From the NCBI GenBank assembly GCA_963965975.1, contig OZ014415.1:997001-1061000 (forward strand): a DNA stretch of 64,000 bases, read 5' to 3'. Made by a program: the position numbers and the translations under genes. Under the pieces are notes generated by a model. That model had not been told where the DNA came from and ran no database searches. It saw only the letters and a program-made list of their open reading frames with translations. The DNA comes from Xestospongia bergquistia (taxonomy: Eukaryota > Porifera > Demospongiae > Haplosclerida > Petrosiidae). Below, in pieces: positions 1 to 12,990 of this stretch; within the stretch, counting starts at the first letter, position 1, and every line of letters starts with the position of its first letter.

Positions 1-2671
1 TTGTGTCATTTTTATTTAATAAGATCACATTATTAATACTAGTGGAGTCAACTGAAGAAAGTTGGTTATCATTATAGATGTTATCTTCAGTCACAACTAG
101 GTATTCCCCATCAGTGGGTATTTGTTTGTATTCACTATTACCAATATAAAGTACATAAAGGTTTAACTGGTTTATCTCAATTTGTACCAGCTGGGAATCG
201 TGACTCTTTATTGCAACTGCTTTTATGACTGTAGCAGATGTTTCATCGAGTTTTGATAGACGAATTTGAACTGTAAGGTTGTGTGTTGTAGATTGAAGTA
301 ATGAGAATTCACCTAGTCCATTAAATGTGTAGTTATGTCCGTCTAAAGTCTCAAAATGAGGATCTCCCCATGTGAAACCTAATAGATGAATGGATAGATG
401 TATTGACAAATAGATAATGGGTGAATGGATGGGTGGGATGGATAAATGGATCAATGGGATGGATAAATGGATCAATGGGATGGATAAATAGATGAATGAA
501 TGGATAAATGGATGGATGTGATTATACCAGGAGTTGGAGGCTCATAGACACTACAATTAGGTGATGGTCGATGTTTATAAAATAGTTCACAATTTTCAGT
601 CTCTTCACAACATTGACTAAAAGGTTGACTATCACTCTCTTCATGTTGACTAGGATAAAACAAGGAATGATAATAATGATATCGTCCACCCTCTTTAGGT
701 CCAATAAGAAGTGCTCCATTATTGTCATAACAACACTCTAAACCATGTTGACTAGTAGTAGCAACAAAAAAAGCACAGCTGTCATCAGAACTACGTACAA
801 AACTAAATCTCCAATCTCTATTAGCCTGTAATTTAGAACAAGGACAATCTGGTAGATTCTTAGTCCAATCTCCATGATCTTCTTGTTCGCTTACCCACTG
901 CAGACACTTCTCTGCAATCTTTTCTTTCTCACTCAGTGTTGGTGATAGATCAAACATCCATTGACCATTAGCTCCAGTATTACCAAGTACCTTATCAATG
1001 TTTAAAATTTGTGCATTGGTAAGTTCTTCATTGAAGTAGGTAGTTAAGTTTCCTGCACTATATCCAACAACAGTTGGATGATGGTATGTTTGTAGAGTGA
1101 AGCTATTCTGCTTATACAAGTAAAGAGTATATGTAGCAGTATAATTTGATACTAGGACCAGCTGGAAAGTCCTAGTCTGTAAACAAAACACAAATAAATT
1201 ACCAAATTTTTATATTTTAGTATTTTTAAGGTATATTCTTACTACTAATATTAACAATTTCTGTGTAATAATTTATTACAAAATATTATTTATCTTTATA
1301 TGTACATATATAAATACCTCATTCTCATGGCTAATTCCTAAATAAGGTACTGCATTAGACCAAGTGGATACAAGAACCCATTTTCCATCAAAAGTCCCCT
1401 CACTGAATTCCTGGACCCTATCAGAGGCAATTTTCAGTATATTCTGGGCCCTGAGACCATCTGATGAAGTATACACTTTATAAAAGAGAGCAGACATGTT
1501 TTCAGAGGTTCGGAGGTCAAGATCTGTCCAGTAAGGTGCTAGAATGGGAAGTTGAGCTTGACCGTATGGGAATGGAATTGCTTGCCAATTAAGATAGGGT
1601 CTGGTTAGCGAAAGGATGCCATTTGATGTGATCTATAGATTAGAATGGATAGTAAAATGGATGAATGGATAGTATAATGGATGAATGATGGATAGTAAAA
1701 TGGATGAATGGATAGTATAATGGATGAATGGATAGTAAAATGGATGAATGATGGATAGTATAATGGATGAATGGATAGTATAATGGATGAATGATGGATA
1801 GTAAAATGGATGAATGGATAGTATAATGGATGAATGATGGATAGTAAAATGGATGAATGGATAGTATAATGGATGAATGATGGATAGTAAAATGGATAAA
1901 TGGATAGTATAATGGATGAATGATGGATAGTAAAATGGATGAATGCATAGTAAAATGGATGGATAATAGCCTATGAATGGATCTACGCCTTACATAAATT
2001 TTCCGGTACTTTCCGCTAAATATAGGAATTGGTTTACTACTATTGACTAGAACAGTTACAGCCTCATCATCGACATTGCTCATTTTATTATCCTTTAATA
2101 TCTTCCCATATGGTAACAACCTGTTTGTATAATTCGTAACACTTACATTGAGAGACAACATGACAAGTGGATCATCACAGAGATCTAAACTACAATTTGC
2201 AATAACATGGACTTTATATTTCTTGCCTAGTTCAAATTTATCAGCATAAAGCAGATCAGAGTCTTGTGAGTGTGTTGTGAAGTTGCTGTTAGTTAATGTC
2301 ACTGTGAAGTTGTACTGATCATCTGATTGTAGCGAGCTAGTACATTGTGTGACTAATGTATGAAGAGAGGTAGATACGAGGGAGAAAGCTGTAGCCTCTA
2401 TCGAGTAAGCACAGTCATTTAGATCGTCATCTGATATTCCACTACCAGAGGAAGCTGACCCGCCATCGTTGGAGACTGCGCGGACATTACGTGTTTCGAA
2501 ATTGTTCAACGATTTTATATAATATTCTTCGAAGTTCGTGAAAGAGTCGTCTTTGATGTTACTCTCTGATACAGAAAGCCACTCTAGTGCTCTGAGATCC
2601 TTTGTTTCTCGTTTGTTGTAACTGGAGACGGAGATAATAGCTACAAGAAAGAAGAAAGACAACGCTATCAT
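1..2671 (-). CDS. NIDO-AMOP-VWD protein (MUC4/SUSD2-like), 5' part; 3' end outside window
   Basis: Four exons read on the minus strand: 2671-1994, 1632-1318, 1176-528 and 378 to the window edge, with phases 0, 0 and 1 agreeing at each junction. Exon 1 starts MIALSFFFLVAIISVSS, a signal peptide, followed by a Ser/Asn-rich segment with several N-glycosylation sites. Exon 2 and the start of exon 3 read as a NIDO domain (ITSNGILSL, then LPILAPYWTDLDLR, then FDGKWVLVSTW). The rest of exon 3 is a cysteine-rich AMOP domain (LPDCPCSKLQANRDW, then LECCYDNNGALL, ending CSVYEPPTP). Exon 4 opens a von Willebrand D domain (WGDPHFETLDGHNYTFNGLGEF). This order is that of MUC4 and SUSD2 family surface proteins, which act outside the cell in adhesion. 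The missing part should hold the rest of VWD and perhaps EGF repeats and a membrane helix. The family call is confident; orthology to one vertebrate gene is not. Confidence 0.85.
1640..1975. repeat. Intronic minisatellite (~43 bp period)
   Basis: About eight copies of a ~43-bp unit made of two ~21-bp halves built on 'atggatagtaaaatggatga' lie in intron 1 of the NIDO-AMOP-VWD gene. A weaker relative (gggatggataaatggatcaatg) fills intron 3 near 395-515. The apparent open frame through it is a low-complexity continuation of exon 1. Confidence 0.85.
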
Positions 2672-3131
2672 TTTAGCTTCTAGTTTTTCGGGTGGGGCTC
2701 GTAAACAGCAAAAGCGTGGGAGTTAGTTATTAATTAAAAGAGGAGGAGCTGATGATATAATAATTATTAATAAAATTAAAAAAATTATTAATTTTGCTGA
2801 AAATTTGTTTTGATTTTCCAGTTTAAATTTTACAAAATGACAACAACTATTAATTTTTGAACACGAACACAAATTATTGTACATTTGATTTTTGATAATA
2901 AAAGATGAAAATCTTGTCTGACTTCTCATCAGATGTGAATCAAAAACAAAACAGCAAACAAAGAGATAGTAAACAAAACAATAAACAAATCAAATCAAAG
3001 GATTCTTATACTCTGATTTTCACAAAAACTTGATTGATTTCGTAGATAAAATAGTGTGTTAATAGATTTGCATGTGGAACAGTCTGTAGTAAATTTGATT
3101 TTCCTAGCATGCTAAAAATCAGATCACTAGA
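2672..3131. other. Spacer between two minus-strand genes
   Basis: This holds the 3' flank of the PI3K regulatory gene and the upstream flank of the NIDO-AMOP-VWD gene. It is AT-rich with A/T homopolymers. No open frame with recognisable content was seen, and no clear TATA box could be chosen. Confidence 0.6.
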
Positions 3132-6100
3132 TCACTGCTTCAGAAATGCCGGAAAAGCTAACATAGTATTTTGTAAGCTATCATTGTGTCTCTGCATTGT
3201 ATTAGTAGCATAATAACATACTAAGCTTAGGAGTGAATCAAATTCAAAGGGATGAGCAAAACCGTAGCCTCCTCCAGGGCCTCTAAAAACTGGTATGCGT
3301 TTGAATTTACCTTCGTCTCTATAGATTAATAAAAGAAGTGTTAATTTGTGCATCCTTTTAAATCAAAAATTTAACCCTAAGTCATCCATTTTTCCATTAT
3401 TTATCTGTCTTTCACCATCCTGTCCATTCAGCATCCACCCATCCGTCCATTCATCCATCCATCCATCCATCTATCTATCCATTAACATACACTATATCTA
3501 TGGTATGTGTATGTAGAGGTTCTCCTTGAGGTATCTGATCAGTCACGCCAGGTTTGGGTCTGACAAGGAACGTCCCATCTGGACGACCATTTAAAAGATC
3601 ACGTGACTCATCCCTTGATATGTGGTCACGTGTCCAAGAACTAGATTGAAAATGAGGCAAAGTGGTTGGTAACTCCATTTGTTTATAATTAATAAGATGA
3701 CCCTATAAGGAGTAGAGAGTATACTGAAAATATCCTAACTGTATACTTAATAAAGTGATAGTATCCTAAAATATACAGAAGTATATTATTAATTACAAGC
3801 ACTCGTTTCAAAGGAAAGTGCTAAAATGTACTGATAATATCCTGAAAGTATACTAACAATATCCTGAGATAAACAGGGCAACTTACATCTATTTCACTTT
3901 CAAAATTAGATGAAGGGATTGAAATTTCTCCTGGCAATGGTATTGTTGCCTCACGACTCACAGGTGGGTGTGATGGAGGTGGACGATGCGAAGGACGAGC
4001 TATTGTATCAGTAAGACCAGACTAGAGTAAAGAGTGATATTTCACATCAGCTTTTACCAGCTACTCAGTATCCATAGTTACCTGATATTGAGGAGGGAGA
4101 GGTGGAACTGGTTTTTTCTTCTTGCGCTGAATCTGTTCAGAAATACGTTGATAGTCGGCAGCACTAATATATAGAGGAGATAGACAACAGTAATTATATT
4201 CAACATAAATAGTATCCTAACAATATACTAATAATTTACAAAAGTATACTAACAATATACTAATAATTTACAAAGGTATACTAACAATATACCAGTAATA
4301 CTGTATTACTGGTCCAGTAATATACAGTATTATTATACTATCCATATACAATTAATAATTATACTAACATGTATCAATAATATACAGTAGTATACTAACA
4401 ATATACAATAATATACAGTAGTACACTTACAGTACACCAATAATATACGATAATAGTATACTAACAATATATCAATAATATACAGTACTACATTTACAAT
4501 ATACCAATAATATACAATAATATACTGAAAATATACAAAGTTATATACTAGTATACTAACAATATACAAAGCTGGCTTACTCTTCTCTGTATGTATGTAA
4601 CATTGCATAGGTAGCATAAAGATCATCTGGGTTGTCTTCCTCGACACCTTCAGCTAAAAAGTCACTAGCACGATAACCACGTTGGTTAAGATATCTGGAA
4701 AGAAATGGACGCATTAATCAATAAATGGATGCATAAAACAATGGATGAATTAATGGATTAATAAACAGGTGGATGAATAGATAAATGGACAGATAGATGG
4801 ATAAATGATCCAATGGACGAATGAATATGGATACATAGATATATAGATGGATGGATGGTGGATTATTATAATACCTCATTTGTTGTTGTTTCTGTTCTTG
4901 TAAACTTTTAATAATTGGTTTTAATAAATTTCTTTCGGTGTCTAGTTGGTTTTTCTGTTGTTCTGTTCGATGTAGCCTCGCCTCTAACTCTTTGTGACTA
5001 TGTTCTTGAGTTGAATAACGTCTCTTTAGAGCTTGAAAGTTTTTAATCACCCTTAAAGAGGAACAGTTGAGTAAACAAGCAAGCCATTAAAAAACATTCT
5101 AAATAGTAGAACTTAAAATAACTCTAATTCAGTACTTACTGTTGTCTGTGTTCTGGTGTCCCAGAGCCATCATTCTGTACTTTTTCACTAATGGCTATAT
5201 GTTCCTTTAACATGAGAATTATCTGCTGTTGAGCTGACATTTCTAATCTCATTGATGATATTTCATGAGATGTTTTCTCAAATCGATCAGATAATTCGTT
5301 ATATTTTGTATTTTTATCACGTAGTTCTTGTTCCGTTGTCTGAAAGTCTTTAGACATTTTCTCAAATGACATTGGTTCTGCCTAAAATAGGAAAATATAA
5401 AATTGGTGGGCGTGGTCAATATATCTATAATTAGGTTGAGAATCGGTTTGTATCTGGGAATGAGTCCTAGACTATTGTGTACATAGGAATGAGTCTATAA
5501 CATGGATAGAGAAGGTAAATGGGAATGAGTCTATATGGTGTTTGAGAATGAATTTATAAGATTGATGTTTGGGAATAAATCTATAGTATAGGTACATGAG
5601 AATGAATCTACAGTATAGATGTTTGGGAATGAGTCTATAGGAATGGAGTTTGGAAATAAATCTATAGTATAGGTACATGAGAATGAATCTACAGTATAGA
5701 TGTTTGGGAATGAGTCTATAGGAATGGAGTTTGGAAATAAATCTATAGCATAAGTACATGAGAATGAATCTACAGTATAAGTGTTTGGGAATGAGTCTAT
5801 AAGGTTACATACTACCTTGCCATTACGTCCATGAGGTCCTTCACTTTCAACCTCATAAGAATCATATTTAGAGACCGGTTCCATTAACGTGATATCCAGT
5901 TTGGGACTATATGGTTGTAAGGAGTGCTCTTGATAATACTCAATGAGTGCCATAACTGAAGAGAACTCAAGTGGTTCAGCAAATCCAAAGTAACCATCAC
6001 GATAATATATACGTATTAATCTATTAACTCCATCTTTTCTATAAAAAGATATTAAATAAGATGTAAACATCTCTCAGTAATTATTGCAAAATTATCAATA

Positions 6101-6257
6101 TATCTATTCATCCATTTATTTATTTATCTATCCATTTCTGACCTTAATGTCAATGTAAAGTTGCCAGGATTTCTTGCTGCATCTCGTACTAAGAAAGATC
6201 CATCTGGTTTGTCCTTCATAATTTCAGTAACTTCCTCTCTACATAGACAGTTGAAAT

Positions 6258-6295
<38 letters not shown>

Positions 6296-6479
6296 TGATA
6301 TATTCCCCCAATACCACTCTTGTTCTTCAAAAGTACCATAGTCCTTAGAGTAAGATCGACCTCTTATATCCATACCAAGAGTTATCCCTTCAGTAGTAGA
6401 GATATATTGAGAAGTACTAGAACTCAACGACTTTGACCTCACACCAATTTTTGGACTATGGTCATTAGGAAGTGGAGGT

Positions 6480-6567
<88 letters not shown>

Positions 6568-6893
6568 AGGCAGAGAGGACAGACAGAGGGAGAGAGACAT
6601 ACATCAAAAAAGCCCCTTTAAAGTGAGTTAGCAATTTAATACAAGGAAAAGGGCAATTATCTATTGAATCAACAGTTTGTTATAGACTTCCTTTGTCAGT
6701 ACAGTCTGTAACAAACCATTAAAGTAGAATGAGTAAATATACACCCAATATAAGTCTATATACATAACATTAAAATGGCATAATATAATAAGATGGTGTG
6801 GTCAGTTGCATACTTATTTGTCATTCGTCTGGGAACTAGAGGACCTAAATCAGGACCACCTCCTCTACCATCTAACAGGCCTTGACCTTGAGC

Positions 6894-6924
<31 letters not shown>

Positions 6925-8926
6925 AAGAAAATTTATTTACATGACATAAACAACAATATCTTTACATGGTTGTCGTCTAGGGGGCCGAGGAGGGAGAGCA
7001 GGGGGTACTTCATCAAAAGAGGTCTGTTGTCGAGGAAGGAACCCTACAAAATATGCAGAGTCAAAGTAAAACAACATTACTACATACAAACTAAATGTAT
7101 TGATAGAGGAGGAGGTTATTATTAACAGTAATAGGTATTTAAAAGAGGTTGGTATAAAGGATTGTGTCTTGTTGATATAATGATTATTATATACTAAATA
7201 AATTGTATGACCAGAGATCTAAATGGATGAATCGATGAGGTTTGATGGATGAATGGGTTAATGAATAAATGGATAGATAGATGTGTTGATGGATGAATGG
7301 ACCGAAAGACATAACAAAATGATAAGAATAGATAATATATAAATATATAAAATAAATAATTCAAAAATAAACAATAACAATAAAAAGATAAATGTTTATA
7401 ATTTCAGAGAAAAAGACATTTAATATTGAAATAATTTCATATAACCATTACTCCAACTATAATGTTGACAATCTCTAAGATCATATCAATAATAATATTG
7501 TCGTCTATACAATGTTATGTCTGTGTATAATGACAATAACACATCACATTGAAGTGACAATGTATTATTTACTAAATGCTGACATGGTAATATATCAATT
7601 GTTTAGGTAACAAGCTGACAACAATACTAATAAATATTTTATTGTCTATTAACAAGCAGGAAGACCACCTAATACAAGAGTAATTATTACATGCACAGAC
7701 AAATATACTACATGTACAATACATACTATTATTATGCATGAACAATACGTGTGCTGTATGTAATTATGTACTATAAACATGTAAACATGTATACAAGAAT
7801 ACATATAAACATGTACATTACATGTAAACATGTATACAACAATACATGTAAACATGTACATTACATGTAAACATGTATACAACAATACATGTAAACATAT
7901 ACTTTACATGAAAACATGTAATGTACTTGTACTTAGATAGTTAGGTGTCAACTTTCCTTTTAAAAATCTAATGTACTAATCTTATAAAGTAAAAGGATGC
8001 TTCTCTGTGTGTGTGGTGAGCATGTGTGCGTACCAGTGTTACTAATAGATCACAGATCACAATAACAAAGGTCATATATATGTACATTTAGGTGTTACAT
8101 GTAGATGTATATAATTGAGTATAATTTATCAGATAGTTTATAATTTTATTCAGTGAAAGTAAACAGTACCAATTACTAAACATATATCCTGTTAACACAA
8201 CAACCTTAAGTACATAATTATAAGCTGCCATCTACACGATTAGTGAAGTGGGTAGTTATGTATAACAATGATTTAAACATTGATATTTTTAGATAACAAT
8301 TAGAAAAAGCTCTCAGGTATCTGAAAAGAGTAGTATCAACATGAGTCTATTGGATTTGGTTTGAGTATCAGTCTAAATAAATGATTTAGTATGTCTACAA
8401 TGTTGGTTTCAGTATGAGACTATATTTGTAGATTAGGTCTGAGTCCATTGACTTCAGAGACAACTAAGGAAGTTGTTTAGGAGATAATCATTTAAAAAGA
8501 ATTCCAAACTACATATTTTAAACTAATTACATGAACAATAACACAAAGTTTCTAAACGTTTAACAATATTCATGTACATATATAGTCCTTACCATTTAAG
8601 ATACTAAATAACACATTTAAGATATAAGTGATTAATACAAGTGTAGTACATGTACATGTGTATTTAACTATATAAGTACATGTACATATTTAAAACATCA
8701 TAGTAATATTTATAGTAACTATTAGTAATGGATGCCAACAATTAATTTAATACAATATATTATATTATATAAGTCCCTAGCAATAGTGTATATGTTGTAT
8801 AGGTGACCAACATTGTTAACAATGATAAAAGTCATTGTGGCATTATAAAAGATTTTCTACTGCCAGGGCAAGGAATATTAAGTTTCTATACTAACAGAGA
8901 TTGAACTTACCTGTGTAGTCTGCCAT
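3132..8926 (-). CDS. PIK3R: PI3-kinase class IA regulatory subunit (p85 family, short form)
   Basis: Thirteen coding exons on the minus strand: 8926-8911, 7043-6966, 6892-6814, 6479-6294, 6238-6143, 6038-5816, 5381-5140, 5051-4875, 4694-4581, 4163-4082, 4021-3887, 3702-3491 and 3318-3132. They sum to 1,827 nt (608 residues) with all phases consistent. Residues ~1-110 are proline-rich (ALPPRPPRR). The N-terminal SH2 (~110-212) has EWYWGNISK and GSFLVRDA. A long Gln/Glu/Lys coiled coil (~227-400) is the inter-SH2 segment, ending in YLNQRGYR, the counterpart of the conserved inter-SH2 tail of p85. After a second proline stretch (PVPPLPPQ) comes the C-terminal SH2 (~499-600, WTRDHISRDES, GTFLVRP). 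The subunit holds p110 in check through iSH2 and recruits it to phospho-YxxM sites. SH3 and RhoGAP-like BH domains are absent, as in p55/p50 or fly p60. An upstream alternative exon cannot be excluded. Confidence 0.93.
4200..4570. repeat. AT-rich tandem repeat in PI3K intron 9
   Basis: Many irregular copies of a ~22-35 bp unit around 'tatactaacaatatacca' fill the intron between exons 10 and 9 of the minus-strand PI3K gene. Simple intronic expansion. Confidence 0.75.
5480..5805. repeat. 81-bp intronic minisatellite
   Basis: About three to four copies of an 81-bp unit (the element 'ggtacatgagaatgaatcta' recurs at 5591 and 5672 and, mutated, at 5753) lie in the PI3K intron between exons 7 and 6. 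Inside the unit a shorter 'gggaatgagtctata' motif recurs. Confidence 0.8.
6261..6563. repeat. GA/CT microsatellites flanking PI3K exon 4
   Basis: (GA)n tracts sit at about 6261-6288 and 6481-6563, directly against both splice sites of the exon at 6294-6479. On the transcribed strand they read as (CT)n, so the upstream tract serves as the polypyrimidine tract of that exon's acceptor. Length changes could affect splicing. Confidence 0.85.
7095..8900 (-). other. Long first intron of the PI3K gene
   Basis: The gap between coding exons 1 and 2 is unusually long for this window. It contains an 'acatgtaaacatgtatacaacaat' repeat cluster at about 7,760-7,930 and otherwise AT-rich unique DNA. No conserved coding segment was found in it; short open frames here are low-complexity. 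Confidence 0.6.
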
Positions 8927-9183
8927 TTTCAATACTTTATCACGGAAACTTGGAGCGAAATCGTCTCTCTTTCTACTGAAACCTGCTCAGAAGTTTAACC
9001 AAGAGAGAAAGGTTATTCTAATTACACAGCCAAGCTAGAAATTACTTTTTATTTAAATAAATATACGGTCATATTTACGTTTTGTGTCATCACGTGATCC
9101 AAGCAAATAATAATATTCATTGCTAGCAGGGCGTAGCTGGAACTTGGCCTCAGCTTTAACTTCAAAGTTCAAAGAAGCTTAAA
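8927..9183. promoter_or_regulatory. Shared divergent promoter, PI3K regulatory gene / PTB adaptor gene
   Basis: Only 257 nt separate the two divergent start codons (minus-strand ATG at 8926, plus-strand ATG at 9184). The segment is more GC-rich than its surroundings (ggcgtagctggaacttggcc) and lacks an obvious TATA box, fitting a TATA-less bidirectional housekeeping promoter. No specific factor site is claimed. Confidence 0.5.
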
Positions 9184-12100
9184 ATGGCTAGTCAAAGGAG
9201 ACTAACAAACCAATTAGGTATCAAATTATTTAAAATTAGTATTGTAATCGCTACATGAAATATGTACTCACTAAAATCACTTATAGTTCCATAACTTATT
9301 GTTTATAAGCAAAAGGGGTGGGGCTCAATGGTCTTTATTCTATCCATAATCTTTTTTTATACAGCTGAACCACAGCCTCTCAGTCCTAGAGAACTAGTAG
9401 AGAAATACTCAGGTCTGGGACTACAATTTCGAGTCAAAGTGAGTACATCCAGCACATTAATATTATACAGCGACTCTTTGCATATTGTATACCATTTCTT
9501 ACAATCATGATACTAATATAAACAGCTAGTGTAGTAGTGTATGCTAATACTAAAAGGTTATTACTGCATATACACGACTGACAGTTGTAGTTGTATTCAT
9601 AGTAAGACTATTGACAGAAAGCTGTATTCAAATCACAAGTACATATCATTTGATGTGGGCGGAGAGGTTTATGGTGTTTTATTTTTCAATTCTTGCAGTA
9701 TGTTGGATCTGAGAATATTAATAGGAAAAGAGGAGATGCTGAAGCAGCTAGATACTGCATTCCAACATTAAGAGTAAGTACCAGTACAGGTCTACAGTTA
9801 TACCAGTATCTACTATTACAAGGACTCTGCTGATGTCCTTTCTATCCTTGCTGCATTTACCATTTATCATACTATTAATCTATTTATATTTTTTTACAGA
9901 TTGCCAGTAAAAATATGGGAGCTCACAAGCCCAAAGCAGTTCTTGGTCTTAGTTTAAAAGGCATCTCATTATACGACGAAAGATCCAAGGTATGTTATCG
10001 GATAGCACAAATAAACAATGATTTCATAACAGTTCTAAAAATAGACACAATCCTTTTTCACTTTAATCGTTTACATGCTTTATCTTTCAGTCTGTGACTC
10101 GTGTACCAGTAGAGAAGATTACCTATGTCAGTCATGATCCTGAGGACTTATGTTATTTTGGTATCATAATACAAACAAAAGAATCACATACAGGATTCCG
10201 TCTGTACTGTTTCAAAGCCGAAAAATCAGTTGTGAGTTTCTGCATAAAATGTAATATACTATATTAATTCCTTCAATGATGATATAGTTGTGCTCTTAAG
10301 TATTGTTTCTAATGTTTTTTTTTTTTACTCTACAAATAATTGTTATAGTTTTGTTAGTATTTTTCTATTTTGTCTTAAGGCAACTACCTTTGTCACTTCT
10401 GCTCGTGAGCTGTTTGATTTGATGCTCAAACTTCGTGAAGCAAAAAAGAAACTTAAAGAAGAAAGAGAAGCTGCTACACAAGGTCAACAATTTTGAGGAC
10501 TTTAAAGTCCTAAATTATACACTTTCATAAAAAATAGTTAAATTAAGTATCACAATATATGTTTGTCTTATTGACTGTGTATTGTCATTGTAGAAACCGA
10601 CTCTGATAAAAGTAACCTGCCGCCTGAAAATGCCCCACCTCCTTCATACACATCAGTAGTGAAAGAACCTGGTCCTCCTGAACGCCCTCCACCTCCTTGT
10701 CCCAAACAGGCACCAGCTATCCCTCCACGTCCCGAGGAGAACATGTTTGATTTTTCCAACAAGCCACCTGAGTCATCACCATTTGACGATGTTTATGAAG
10801 TAAGTTATCATACAATGATATCTTTATGTATCATCAGTACTAAGGTTTTAAGAGAAGTATTATTTTGAAGTGTTCTTAATTTGTAATGTTCTTTAGTTTT
10901 GTGTCATGATAATAATTATTTATTATGATAATTGTCTATTGATAACAAATTTCTTTTTCTTTATAAGATATTTGACTCGACACAGAAACCACAACAGGTA
11001 ATTATAGTAAGAATTTTTCAAATTTAAAATTAAAGATTTTTTTGTTGATAGTTAATTATTTAATTTTTTAAATATTTTTAGACACAAAGACAATCTACTA
11101 TGGATGAATGGCAAAAGTTAGAAGGTGAATTAAACAGTATAGCTAAGGTAAAAAACAATGACATCAAAAAATGTACTAATTGATGAGAATTCTTTAGAAT
11201 CTCCCTAACATGCCTAGACAACAATCAGTTGCAGAGGAATATGTTTTACTACCTCCGCCAACTGGTGGGATACAAAGGCCTCAACCATTTGGGGCAAAGC
11301 CACCTCCCCCTAAAGAACCACCACCTCCTGACACAGGACTTGGGGAATTAGAGGACATTTTTTCAGGGGGTAGTAGTATGCTTCCACCTCTACCTGAAAT
11401 TAATACTACACTAAATCCTTTTGGAGCTACACAGGCACCTCCACCTCCCACCTATCCTCCTTCCCAACCCTCTTATCCACTTGGACCATCAATGACTCCT
11501 CAAGAACCATCCATTACAATGGATCTAATGGATGCAGTCAGAAATCCTCCACCTGGTACCACTTCATATCCTCAAGGAATGGGAATGGGACCATTTGGCG
11601 GTCCACAATATCCAGGTCAACAATTTCCAGGCACTTCTTTTGGAGGTGGTCCATATGTAGGCACTGGTCCTTTTGCTACTGGGTCTGGAGGTGGTCTATA
11701 TGGTAACATACCTGGAGTTCCTGCACCTAATGATATCTTTAGCATGCCAGCTGACCCTCTCTTGGACACTACCTTTTCTCAACCTCTTCTTCCCACTAAC
11801 ACCCAGAAAACAGACACAGCCAGTGGAGGTCCCAAGGGACAAGGAGGATCCGGAGGTGATGCATTCTCTGATCTTGTTAGTATGGCACGAAACAAAGCTT
11901 CAGCAACAACAGCTGCTAGCACTAAGTCAGTAGAGTTTCTTCCAGTTCGATCATCTCCACCTCCTCTTCCTTATCGTCCACCTAATTTGGGCCAAGAGTC
12001 CACAGACAGAGGCAGACTCAAACCAGAAATGTTGTCTCCTTTTGAAGAAAACTTTTCTACTGGCAAACAGACACCACCTTTGCCTTTACATCAATCATTA

Positions 12101-12196
12101 TCAGATCCATTTGGGGATAACTTTACATTTAGTCAAGCTCCACCCCCAGAAAGTTTTCCTCAATCTTCCGGAGGTGGTGGTTGGGTTTCCTTTTAA
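9184..12196 (+). CDS. DAB: PTB-domain endocytic adaptor, Disabled-like
   Basis: Ten exons: 9184-9217, 9365-9438, 9699-9773, 9900-9989, 10091-10231, 10380-10482, 10594-10799, 10968-10997, 11082-11147 and 11198-12196, giving 1,818 nt (605 residues) in frame. Residues ~20-160 form a phosphotyrosine-binding domain of the Dab/GULP type (FRVKYVGSEN, LSLKGISLYDERSK, VEKITYVSHDPEDLCYFGII, then the ARELFDLMLKLREAKKK helix). The rest is a proline- and glycine-rich tail with clathrin-adaptor motifs: NPF (EH-domain ligand), DPF and SPFDD (AP2 ligands), polyproline stretches and a terminal WVSF matching the WxxF AP2 alpha-ear motif. The product should couple NPxY-bearing receptors to clathrin-coated pits. 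Exon 6 can read through its donor to a stop at 10496, giving a PTB-only isoform of ~200 residues. GULP/CED-6 or Numb kinship is possible; Disabled fits best. Confidence 0.75.
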
Positions 12197-12659
12197 AGAA
12201 ATAGGACAAGCCATAACTAATATATGTATACATAAATACATTATATAACTTATTCTATTTTTAACTCTATAGTTACTGTCAGAGCTGTATGTTATGTTAA
12301 CAATGCTAATGATTTGCTGTTTTTATTTCAATTTTTACTAGTTTATTTAGTTTATTGTGTACAGTTTAGTTTGTATACCCAATAGCTGTATATTCTATTT
12401 TTAACTCCATAGTTACTATTACATCATTTATTACAAAGCTGATTTCGTTAAAATAATAACCTCACTTGATTTGTTTGTATAAATTTGATAGACAACAACT
12501 TAATATTTAAGTGATGTCAAGTAACAACTCTTATGTTTTGGTTAGTATAGCAATTTCTCTCTACATCATCACTGTTATTCTCTTAACATTAGTGGTCAAG
12601 TAATCAAGTATTTTAACTTACCTTCTACAGGTATATTAAGATTATGTAGAGACCAAAGG
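12197..12659. other. 3' flank of the PTB adaptor gene
   Basis: AT-rich spacer with two related copies of 'tattctatttttaactc' (about 12,250 and 12,390). It probably holds the 3' UTR and polyadenylation region. No gene seen. Confidence 0.5.
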
Positions 12660-12990
12660 TGTCAATCATATAGGTGTTCAATTGTATGAAGAATATAATC
12701 AAATTACTTCTTTAAAAAGTTCTATGATCATATCATCCTGCAAATTATTTCTGTGATAGCAAATGTAAGCATAACAAAGATGAATTAAGGGACAGATTAA
12801 TTGATGGCTTGTGGTGTCAAAGTGCTAGAAATGAATCTAATATTGGAGTATGGTATTATCCTAATGGTAGTCAAGTATCTACAGTAGATGACTCATCACC
12901 ATTACATCTGTGTATATGTCAGGACAGATTGGACTATATTCATGATAAAATGTTAGATAACTGTGAGTGAGTGTACAGATATTACACCAG
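12660..12990 (+). pseudogene. Relic Ig1 exon of the receptor family
   Basis: From about 12,687 the sequence matches the Ig-1 exon of the downstream receptors: a decayed start (GTTCAATTGTATGAAG), then an almost perfect LWCQSARNESNIGVWYYPNG segment and the VSTVDDSSPLH segment, then a frameshift (a lost base in 'cattacatctgtgtat'). Stops interrupt the front part. No matching leader, Ig2, FN3 or tail follows, so this is a stranded single-exon relic marking the array's left edge. Confidence 0.85.

Noticed and set aside
4333..4647. Minus-strand frame rich in Tyr/Ile/Val overlapping PI3K exon 9
   Set aside because: Translates an AT-rich intronic repeat in a frame other than that of the exon.
7649..7885. 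Open frame in the first PI3K intron
   Set aside because: Built from the 'acatgtaaacatgtata' repeat; low complexity, no support.
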